A DNA stretch of 40,933 nucleotides, from positions 1-40,933 of the forward strand of contig CAJYHS010000075.1 of assembly GCA_913774715.1 (NCBI GenBank), read 5' to 3'. The position numbers and the translations under genes were made by a program. The notes under the pieces are model-generated. The model did not search any database and was not told the DNA's origin. It saw only the letters and a list, made by a program, of their open reading frames with translations. The DNA comes from an uncultured Siphonobacter sp. GTDB taxonomy: Bacteria > Bacteroidota > Bacteroidia > Cytophagales > Spirosomataceae. This document shows, piece by piece, positions 34,377-40,933 of the stretch. How positions within the stretch are numbered: position 1 is the stretch's first letter; each line of letters starts with the position of its first letter.

Positions 34377-35370
34377 TTTCAGAATTATATAAAGGTTTCA
34401 CCTGGGATTGAATGAACGTGAGCTCTTCAGAACTAAGATCAAGTCGAGTGGCCTGAGCATTCTCCAGAGCCTGAGCGGCATTACGTGCTCCGGCCAGAAC
34501 AGTAGTAATTCCCGGTTGCTGCATGGTCCAGCGAAGTACCAATTGAGATAAACTAGACTTTTTATCCAAAGCCAGCGATGTAAGATTCTCCAAAAGTGAT
34601 TTTACTTTTTCGAGATCAAACTGAGCAAAATACCCATGACGATGATCGTCGGGTTTTAAACGGTTATTATTCAAATACTTTCCTGACAGTAACCCTCGCT
34701 CCATCGGGCTGTAAGCAATAATACCAAGATTATTATGTTGAGCGTACGGTATTAAATCGCTTTCAATGGAACGGTTCAACAAGCTGTAAGAGACCTGATT
34801 ACTGGCCAGATCCAGCGTCCGGGAAGCTTCTTCAAGCTGACTTACGCTATAATTACTAACGCCAGCCGCCCGAATCTTTCCCTGCTGGATCAGTAACTCC
34901 ATGGCCTCCATGGTTTCGGAAATAGGCGTAGATGAATCGGGCCAGTGCAGTTGCAGAAGGTCAATATAATCGGTTTGCAAACGTTGCAAACTCTCTTCTA
35001 CTTCTTTGATTACCTGAGCTTTTGCAGCGTATTTATAAACCGGAACGCTTGTTCCAGCCTGGTCCGCATTAAAGAAGAACTTTCCGCGTTGCTGATTACT
35101 GCCATCCCAAACCAGACCAAACTTGGTGAAGAGTTGAATCTTCGAACGGTCACGTCCTTGGATCGCTTCACCAATCATTTCTTCGCTTAACCCAAAGCCG
35201 TAAAAGGGAGCTGTATCAATGCTGGTAATTCCTTCCTCCAACGACGCATGAATCGCCTGTATCGAATCTTTTTTTTCATTACCGCCCCACATGGTGCCAC
35301 CAATGGCAAAACTTCCGTAGGTAAGAGCCGGAACTTTTATTGAGCTACTTCCTAATGTTCTTAATTTCAT
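34363..35370 (-). CDS. Aldo/keto reductase
   Basis: Cytosolic NADPH-dependent reductase of 335 residues with the aldo/keto reductase TIM barrel. The catalytic tetrad is complete: Asp52, Tyr57, Lys83 and His142, within IDTAPFYGFG, FTKFG and LLQLHWPD. The C-terminal half carries the cofactor-binding pattern with PGITTVLAGARNAAQALEN. It converts aldehydes or ketones to alcohols; the substrate is unknown. It is the first gene of a unit with the overlapping Old Yellow Enzyme gene, and a -7 box lies 28 bases upstream of its ATG. The last codons run past the start of the next gene by 14 bases. Confidence 0.94.
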   Translation of the reverse strand: MKLRTLGSSSIKVPALTYGSFAIGGTMWGGNEKKDSIQAIHASLEEGITSIDTAPFYGFGLSEEMIGEAIQGRDRSKIQLFTKFGLVWDGSNQQRGKFFFNADQAGTSVPVYKYAAKAQVIKEVEESLQRLQTDYIDLLQLHWPDSSTPISETMEAMELLIQQGKIRAAGVSNYSVSQLEEASRTLDLASNQVSYSLLNRSIESDLIPYAQHNNLGIIAYSPMERGLLSGKYLNNNRLKPDDHRHGYFAQFDLEKVKSLLENLTSLALDKKSSLSQLVLRWTMQQPGITTVLAGARNAAQALENAQATRLDLSSEELTFIQSQVKPLYNSENEAV

Positions 35371-35655
35371 GACTTTTGCACTTGACTAATGTGTCAGCAA
35401 AAGTAGAAGGAGAATTAATCCAATAAAAATAATATGTTTTATAGTATTATATCATAATTATAATAGATCTCGTGCAGAAAAGTAAGCCATTGAATGCTGT
35501 TATTACTTAACCATTTCTTTATTATAAAATCATTATAATATTGTAAATCAATATTATATGTAAATTAATTTAAATAAAAGTGAACAGGATTTATCTTATA
35601 TTATAATATCGCTAACCAATTAATAAAATGCTGATTTCTAAAAACTACTATCTAT
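35371..35655. other. A/T-rich intergenic region upstream of the aldo/keto reductase
   Basis: Part of a 334-base gap without a gene and among the most A/T-rich stretches in the window. It holds the hairpin TATAATATTG/CAATATTATA with loop TAAAT (35534-35543 with 35549-35558) and several shorter A/T palindromes near 35440-35465. Foreign origin, curved DNA or protein-binding sites are all possible. Confidence 0.4.
35398..35423 (-). promoter_or_regulatory. Possible promoter of the aldo/keto reductase-OYE unit
   Basis: TACTTTTG on the minus strand (35398-35405) matches TAnnTTTG exactly, about 28 bases upstream of the ATG. The nearest TTG (35421-35423) is only 15 bases further up, shorter than usual. 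Confidence 0.4.
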
Positions 35656-35696
35656 TCAACCAAAGGGACAGCTTGTCACTTTGTCCCTTTGGTTGA
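35656..35696 (-). terminator. Terminator-like hairpin after the rhamnosidase gene
   Basis: A 15-bp perfect stem, TCAACCAAAGGGACA with its reverse complement, around an 11-base loop. It begins 9 bases past the stop at 35705. No long T tract follows on either strand, so efficiency is uncertain. Confidence 0.65.
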
Positions 35697-35704
35697 GTTA
35701 GCAA

Positions 35705-38086
35705 TCAATCATTAAAAGTAAAAGTATTTTTTCCTGGTTTTAAAGAATAGGTTTTCCCTTTCCAGACTAAATCCCCTTTCAATGGATCGGGCATATGAAT
35801 AAGAACCGTCCAGACTGATTCTTTATATTCATACGAAGCGGTAATGGAGCCCTGAGCGTGCGGAATGGATCCTGACGCTTTCTGTAGCCGCCCCAGATGA
35901 GGTTCTATTTTTACTTCAGAAAAACCGGGAGCCTGACTATCAATGCCTAATACGGTTCGAAAAAATTCGATATTGGGACTTGCTCCCCAGGCATGACAAT
36001 CGGATCGAGATTCACTCACTTCGGACATTTCCGCCCAGGTACTTAAGCCCATCTCTATGTTTTCCTGCCATTTACCAAGCCATTGCAAATAGTCATTACC
36101 CAACCCGGCCCGGATACAAGCCTGATGAAGGTAATATTTGAAATAAATGGAGGCGGGAGCCAGGGTTTTGTCCGATAAGAGGCGATTGGCGACATCCCGA
36201 GCTTCTGCTTTTGTAATAACTCCTGTCAATATCGCCAGAGCATTACTGTGCTGGGAAAAGCGATCTTTCTCCTGGCGATCTGCAAAAAGTTTGCGTTTGG
36301 AATCCCAGTATTTCCGAATGATCGTTTCCTTTAACACTTCCGCCTGATGCTGGTACTGGCGGCTGATTTCCTGAACCCCCATTTCTTTCTCCAGCTGTGC
36401 TGCTAGCTGATAAGCCCAGAGCAATTGTAGATCTACCACGCAGGACGTTCCGTTTTCACTCCTTGGAGCTACCCCATCCTTCCAGTCCTGAGCAGTCACC
36501 CAATCCGTGAAAACCCAATACGGAACGCCAGCCAATGAACCATCGGCCTGCTGATAGTGATTAAAGTAGGCCAAAACCTGCCGAATACCCATCAGTTTTG
36601 TTTTAATAAAGGAGGGATCATTTCCATATGTCCAGTAATCGTGCAGCATACCAATGTACCAGAGCGAGAACGTAGGAATGTATTGCGGGGTATACGAAGG
36701 ATGACGACTCAGGGTTACGCCCTCCGTCTGGCGGGATTGATCCATCTGATTCAGAGCTTGTCTGAGCAATCGATCGTCGCCCGAGTTATAAAGTGACACT
36801 AACCCCTGAATGCGGGCATCGCCGATGTATTGCAACTGCTCGTAATACGGACAATCCATGTAGGTTTCTACGGCACACAAACGTGCCGTTCGCCAGCCCA
36901 TCTCCAGAATTCGGGATAGATCGGGCTGACTGCTTTCAAACTGGGCCTGATACTGAAAAGGATAGCCCGTAAATACGCTACTGAAATCGTCCAAGATCAG
37001 AGCTTCCTCTTTCGTCTGAATCTTTACTTCAATGTAACGAAACGTTCGCCAGTTTAAGCTCGTAAATCTTTGACTTCTAGTACCATCTGCAATCAAACTG
37101 TCTTTACGACCTATGATAAACTTCCCATCTACTTCGTTTCGATTGCCTTTACTGGGAAATTTGGAGTAAAGAGCTTCGGTGTATTGTAAGGTAATCGAAG
37201 CATTTTTTCCACCCGAAAAATCAAGAACGGGATACGCATTCGTTAGTGTTCCCTGATCGAATAATAGTGTAACGGAAGTATGGGCAGGAATGGTTACCGA
37301 CGATTTTTTAGCTGGAAAGTTAGCCGATACCGTCATGCCAGCAGCCCGGCGGATACTGGCAAATCGCTGTGGCTTCAACTCCATTTCCGGAATAGTAGCG
37401 GGAGTCAGCATCCATCCACTCACTGTTCCCAAGCCTTCTTTCACATCTTTAGGTACACCAGGCATGATCACGCGGGCAGGTAACCATTGACGGTCATCAA
37501 ACGACGCATCTTTCCAGTTCTTTAACACTGGATTCAGCTTTACTAACTCCCCTGGCCCCGCGACGTAGTAAGCAGGTACATTTACCCTGATGGGTTCATA
37601 CGACTTGTTTTGAAAGCCTTTCCAGCTTTCATTGGTATTAATGCCCTCTTCGGCAGAAGTATTTCCCTGTACAACAAAACCCGTTCGCAGGGAAATCTGA
37701 GCTTCCGGCCTGAATTCGGCTTCGTTCCAGACTTCCGCCGAAATGCTATTGATTCCGGCCTTCAGATACCCGGCAATATTTAATGTGTGAAAATGCCAGT
37801 GCTGCAAATCTCCCCGAATAGGCCCCAAAGAAGCCAACGTCCCGTTTACGTAAAGTTTATACCGATTATCAGCCGAAACATGGATGATGAACTGTTCAGG
37901 TTTGCTGGATAAATCGAGCGTTTTACGAAAAAGATATACGCCATAGCCCCCGGAAGAAGCTCCTTCCACTGAAATCCAGTGGGCTCTCCAGGTTTTATTC
38001 AAAATGTCAGGATGAATGGACTGAGCCAGACCAGACGAAGTTATCATACTAAAGATCCAGTAAAGAACCCGGATTTTCCAGTTCAT
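35705..38086 (-). CDS. Alpha-L-rhamnosidase, GH78-like
   Basis: Secreted glycoside hydrolase of 793 residues with a signal peptide ending near GLAQS (residue 22). An N-terminal carbohydrate-binding-like beta-sandwich (about 30-230) includes LYVNGTLASLGPIRGDLQHW. The (alpha/alpha)6 barrel carries YMDCPYYEQLQYIGD (409-423): Asp411, Glu416 and Asp423 show the same spacing as catalytic-site residues of characterised GH78 enzymes. The motif TWAEMSEVSESRSDCHAWGA (683-702), with Glu686, is also typical. It would remove terminal alpha-L-rhamnose from plant glycans or glycosides in the periplasm. It lies 7 bases downstream of an esterase gene in the same operon. There is no SusC/SusD pair or rhamnose catabolic gene in view. 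Confidence 0.9.
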   Translation of the reverse strand: MNWKIRVLYWIFSMITSSGLAQSIHPDILNKTWRAHWISVEGASSGGYGVYLFRKTLDLSSKPEQFIIHVSADNRYKLYVNGTLASLGPIRGDLQHWHFHTLNIAGYLKAGINSISAEVWNEAEFRPEAQISLRTGFVVQGNTSAEEGINTNESWKGFQNKSYEPIRVNVPAYYVAGPGELVKLNPVLKNWKDASFDDRQWLPARVIMPGVPKDVKEGLGTVSGWMLTPATIPEMELKPQRFASIRRAAGMTVSANFPAKKSSVTIPAHTSVTLLFDQGTLTNAYPVLDFSGGKNASITLQYTEALYSKFPSKGNRNEVDGKFIIGRKDSLIADGTRSQRFTSLNWRTFRYIEVKIQTKEEALILDDFSSVFTGYPFQYQAQFESSQPDLSRILEMGWRTARLCAVETYMDCPYYEQLQYIGDARIQGLVSLYNSGDDRLLRQALNQMDQSRQTEGVTLSRHPSYTPQYIPTFSLWYIGMLHDYWTYGNDPSFIKTKLMGIRQVLAYFNHYQQADGSLAGVPYWVFTDWVTAQDWKDGVAPRSENGTSCVVDLQLLWAYQLAAQLEKEMGVQEISRQYQHQAEVLKETIIRKYWDSKRKLFADRQEKDRFSQHSNALAILTGVITKAEARDVANRLLSDKTLAPASIYFKYYLHQACIRAGLGNDYLQWLGKWQENIEMGLSTWAEMSEVSESRSDCHAWGASPNIEFFRTVLGIDSQAPGFSEVKIEPHLGRLQKASGSIPHAQGSITASYEYKESVWTVLIHMPDPLKGDLVWKGKTYSLKPGKNTFTFND

Positions 38087-38093
38087 AGCTTAC

Positions 38094-38969
38094 CTATTTC
38101 TGGCTAAGAAAAAAACGAAGGGCTTCGACGTGCACATCAATATCCCGGGGATAATCGTGCTTTCCACCAATTACTTTCAGTAGAATCACATCTGGCTTGC
38201 CTTTGGCCTGATAGGCATATTTTTCAATCGTCCGTCCGTCATCCGGATCCGTATCGGGTAATTTTTCCAGTTTAGGCTCTCCCTGATAACCTGCCAGTTC
38301 GGCCCAGTAAGCCAGGGAACGATCCGTAGAACGTACTTTACCCATGTTCATGTTCGGACCTAAATCCACTAAACCGCCCTTGTAAGGGTTTACATTATCT
38401 TCCGTTCCATTAATGATCATAATCGGTACTGCTTTTCCAGAAGGAACGCAGTCCATATTGTCGGTATCAGGCAGGTTAGCAATGATCGCGGTTACCGCCC
38501 GAAAATTCTGAGGCATGGTTAGGGCCAGTTTATACGCCATATGCCCACCACCGGAAGTACCTACGGCAAATACCCGTTTAGTATTAATTCCGTACTTTTT
38601 TTGAAAAAACTGAATCATCCCCGCAAAAAAGGCCTGCTCGTTCACATCTTCTTTATTAGCCAATGCCGGAGACGCCTTGCGGCACTCGTTCCAGTAGCGT
38701 TTATACCCACTCGGATAGACGATGAGCGTACGGGATTTACGAGCCTCCTGTTCCATGGCATCAGTTGCCCGCATCATGTCTCGCCCGTTTCCTCCGGAGC
38801 CGTGCATTACAAAAATCAGATTCTGAGGTTTCTCTGAAGATGCTGGTTTATTATAAAAGAATGCCCGGTAATTTCCTTCAACCTGAAGCGAGTCAGCCAC
38901 TACCTGAGCCATTAATTCCTGAAAACTAAAAAAAGCAAGTACACAACACAGCGAAATTCGTTTCAACAT
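38094..38969 (-). CDS. CE1-like / PHB-depolymerase-family esterase
   Basis: Secreted alpha/beta-hydrolase of 291 residues with a signal peptide ending near ELMAQ (residue 22). The oxyanion region is VMHGSGGNGRD (54-64), the nucleophile elbow GTSGG has Ser139, the acid is probably Asp191 (GTEDNVNP) and the base His271 (GGKHDYP). This is the LpqC/poly(3-hydroxybutyrate) depolymerase family, which includes feruloyl and acetyl-xylan esterases of CE1. As first gene of an operon with a rhamnosidase, a role in removing ester decorations from plant glycans is more likely than polyester degradation, but this is inference. The upstream gap contains a cluster of stem-loops. Confidence 0.88.
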   Translation of the reverse strand: MLKRISLCCVLAFFSFQELMAQVVADSLQVEGNYRAFFYNKPASSEKPQNLIFVMHGSGGNGRDMMRATDAMEQEARKSRTLIVYPSGYKRYWNECRKASPALANKEDVNEQAFFAGMIQFFQKKYGINTKRVFAVGTSGGGHMAYKLALTMPQNFRAVTAIIANLPDTDNMDCVPSGKAVPIMIINGTEDNVNPYKGGLVDLGPNMNMGKVRSTDRSLAYWAELAGYQGEPKLEKLPDTDPDDGRTIEKYAYQAKGKPDVILLKVIGGKHDYPRDIDVHVEALRFFLSQK

Positions 38970-39506
38970 ATTCCCAAAGGTTTAGTAATAATGATACAGC
39001 GAATATCGGGCCAGAGCTGACAAAATCAGGACTTATCTGAAGAATTAACAAAGCTTACAAGGGAAAAATGGTCCGTCAAAAAAAGAAACTTAACGGAAAT
39101 TATACCTGAGTATAATAAAGAAGAGGGATTTACCGGATCATTAAGTCGGTCAGATGATCACTCAACTGACCAGACTTAATGGGCGGAATCCGGCTTTACT
39201 GTACATTAATTCAATTGTAATTGGATTAATGTAGCAATGACGAATAACGTCATTGAATTGGGAATATGGTTAATAAACGGTGCATATCATTTACTGACTA
39301 CATTCCACTAATAGATAATAATAGGAGTAAAAAATTATGCCAAAATTCTAACATTAGTTAATAACTATCTATAAATCTAATATTTACTTAACATTCAAGA
39401 AGTAAACAGCATAATTACCGAATTAATACATCCTATGTACTAACGAAAGAGCGTGACTGATTTAACAAAAATCAGTCACGCTTTCCAGTAAATAGAGCAG
39501 ATTCAA
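38970..39506. other. 537-base intergenic region with four stem-loops
   Basis: The longest gene-free stretch. Hairpin A: ATTATAC/GTATAAT, loop CTGA (39099-39116). Hairpin B: outer CCGGAT (39133) with ATCCGG (39188-39193), and inner ATTAAGTCGGTCAG (39140-39153) with CTGACCAGACTTAAT (39166-39180), 14 pairs with one bulged A. Hairpin C: near-perfect 39202-39233 with one wobble. Hairpin D: CAATGACG/CGTCATTG, loop AATAA (39235-39255). No open frame is convincing and no exact -7 promoter match was found. The cluster may belong to a leader of the esterase-rhamnosidase operon, a small RNA or a repeat element. Confidence 0.6.
39451..39483 (-). terminator. Intrinsic terminator of the partial propeller gene
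   Basis: A 13-bp perfect stem, GCGTGACTGATTT with AAATCAGTCACGC, around a 5-base loop. On the minus strand it is followed by TCTTTC. It lies 24 bases past the stop of the gene ending at 39507. Confidence 0.82.
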
Positions 39507-40933
39507 TTATAGCCAATAAGGCATCTCGCCCGAAGAAATAAGCAGTTTGCGGTTTTGTCCATTCGCATCCGACATATACACAGAACGCTGTCCCTGACCC
39601 GTATTGTCAACATTGGTAAAGATCAGATTAGCTCCGTTAGGAGAAAACCTTGGTTCCAGATCGTTGGTGCCAGAGGGTTTACTGGCAGTAGCCTGACTAG
39701 TAGACAAATCGCTTACTACATTACTAGCCCAGTTCAGGCTATAGATGCGGCTATCTAACTGACGGCCCTGTTCATTCTGGAAATCAGCGGCATCGGCCGA
39801 GAACAGAATCTGTTGACCATTGATGGAGAATACCGGATTTCCAACCCGAGCTGAACGCCGGGCATATACCTGCCGGGCAGCACTTCCGTCGCTATTCATA
39901 AGCTGTAATTCGTTATCATACAACCCCGTCCCGGTGGATCGAGCCACAATTCGGTTCCCCTGAGCCGTCCAGTCACATCCCGCCCAGATTCGTCCGTTAG
40001 TGGTCATGGCTACCGTTCGGAGGCCGGTGCCGTCGGTTCGCACGGCGTACAACCGATCGTTACTCGGATACAGCAATTGCGTGCCATCCGGCGACCAGCA
40101 AAAGGACAGATCGGTGGCAGATAGGCCGGCGATAGGGACATTCGTCACCTGTTGCCGCTGACTACCATCCAGATTCATAATAAAGAGGTGCAATTCGGTA
40201 TTCAGGTTAGAGATAAACGCAATTTTCCCCCGGTTAGGACTTACGATGGGTCGCCAGTTACTTCCTTCCCAGGTCAGCTGGTTCTCCGTTCCGTTGCTGG
40301 TTGCCCCGTAAATCTGAAAAGAGCCATTCATGCGGCGGGCAAATACATAACTATACTCTGGATAAGCTCCCGTTTGGAAAGACCATACCGGGCCGTTCAC
40401 CGTGTTCAGCCCATCACTAACGGTCACCTGCCACAAATACGAAGTATTATAACTTAAATTATTCAGAATCAGCGTATCTACTTTCAAATTACTGAAGGTA
40501 GCGGTTGGGGTAACAGCCCCGGCCTTGAAGAGCTGAACCTGATAGGTCAGCGTATCCCGGTTAGGATCGGTTGATTTCCACCGAAGGATCAGTGCATTGG
40601 GTTGTCCGGTACTGTTTTGGGCCGGACTCACCACCGTTGGAGAAGTCGGGGGCCGATTCTGCGTCTTATCATCGGTAAGTAAAATAGTTACTAAAGGAGA
40701 AGTTCCCGTTGTAGTTTCAACGGTAGCGGCTTCCGTGCCGTAACCCGTTTTAGAAGCCTGAATCGTATATTTTCCAGCCACTACGCTATCAAAGCGAAAC
40801 AGACCAGAAGAGTCAGTAGCAATAATCCGGTTGCCAGGAGTGAGCTTAACCGTAGCATTACGAATGGGCTGTTGATCGAGACTATACAGCACACGGCCCC
40901 GAATGGAGGTAAGCTGAACGGGTTCGACATACA
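39507..40933 (-). CDS. Partial secreted protein: carboxypeptidase-regulatory-like domain, Fn3-like domain, TolB-like propeller
   Basis: C-terminal 475 or so residues of a protein whose start lies beyond the right edge; the frame stays open to the last base, so a GTG near 40892 is only an internal codon. Order of parts: a carboxypeptidase-regulatory-like domain (SIRGRVLYSLDQQPIRNATV, then SGLFRFDSVVAGKYTIQASK), a fibronectin-III-like domain (ALILRWKSTDPNRDTLTYQV, then SYLWQVTVSDG), and a WD40-like/TolB-type propeller with repeats such as SPDGTQLLYPSND, SINGQQILFSADA and SPNGANLIFTNVD. These proteins are usually secreted or lipid-anchored and bind surface partners or polymers. The function here is unknown. 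Confidence 0.85.
   Translation of the reverse strand, partial: YVEPVQLTSIRGRVLYSLDQQPIRNATVKLTPGNRIIATDSSGLFRFDSVVAGKYTIQASKTGYGTEAATVETTTGTSPLVTILLTDDKTQNRPPTSPTVVSPAQNSTGQPNALILRWKSTDPNRDTLTYQVQLFKAGAVTPTATFSNLKVDTLILNNLSYNTSYLWQVTVSDGLNTVNGPVWSFQTGAYPEYSYVFARRMNGSFQIYGATSNGTENQLTWEGSNWRPIVSPNRGKIAFISNLNTELHLFIMNLDGSQRQQVTNVPIAGLSATDLSFCWSPDGTQLLYPSNDRLYAVRTDGTGLRTVAMTTNGRIWAGCDWTAQGNRIVARSTGTGLYDNELQLMNSDGSAARQVYARRSARVGNPVFSINGQQILFSADAADFQNEQGRQLDSRIYSLNWASNVVSDLSTSQATASKPSGTNDLEPRFSPNGANLIFTNVDNTGQGQRSVYMSDANGQNRKLLISSGEMPYWL

Noticed and set aside
1-40933. CRISPR array, tRNA, rRNA, insertion sequence or prophage
   Set aside because: No regularly spaced repeats, transposase, integrase, or RNA gene signature were found on reading through either strand.

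Overview
The window looks like a chromosomal segment from a free-living member of the Bacteroidetes, probably order Cytophagales (Spirosoma/Siphonobacter-like). Evidence: a hybrid two-component system of the Bacteroides type, an ECF sigma/FecR pair with a C-terminal DUF4974-like domain, TonB receptors with an N-terminal carboxypeptidase-regulatory-like domain, LytTR two-component pairs, almost no Shine-Dalgarno sequences, and several promoter-like boxes close to the Bacteroidetes consensus TTG-N17-23-TAnnTTTG. The species call is inference; no rRNA, tRNA, CRISPR array, insertion sequence or phage gene is visible. Base composition looks even, roughly mid-40s % G+C by eye.

Layout. 1-4.8 kb: sugar porter, its probable regulator (periplasmic-binding-protein hybrid kinase) and a small DUF6787-like membrane protein, all on the minus strand. 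4.8-9.2 kb: a TonB-dependent outer-membrane barrel divergent from a LytS-type kinase and LytTR regulator. 9.3-13.9 kb: small proteins, a MATE exporter, an ECF sigma/FecR pair without its usual SusC/SusD partners, and a DUF4833 protein. 14.1-19.9 kb: serine hydrolase, SRPBCC protein, FAD-dependent oxidoreductase and POT peptide transporter. 20.1-27.3 kb: a tight three-gene plus-strand unit of a GAF protein, a very large metallophosphoesterase/kinase-like/Omp85 barrel fusion, and an HD-domain protein fused to a Pycsar-effector-type (PycTM/DUF5706) membrane domain. 27.6-30.7 kb: a PAS histidine kinase flanked by two stand-alone receivers. 30.9-35.4 kb: PQQ-type sugar dehydrogenase lipoprotein, AraC regulator, Old Yellow Enzyme and aldo/keto reductase. 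35.7-39 kb: a GH78-type alpha-L-rhamnosidase and a CE1-like esterase in one operon. 39.5 kb to the right edge: a partial secreted protein with regulatory, Fn3-like and TolB-like repeats.

The gene set reads as a carbohydrate and peptide scavenger with heavy sensory investment: sugar uptake and periplasmic oxidation, removal of rhamnosyl and ester decorations, peptide import and many signalling proteins. The most unusual items are the GAF/phosphoesterase-barrel/HD-PycTM unit (20.1-27.3 kb), where a Pycsar-like effector domain occurs without a nearby nucleotide cyclase; a cluster of four stem-loops in the 537-base gap at 38970-39506; and a 24-bp perfect palindrome just upstream of the GTG start of the hybrid sensor kinase.
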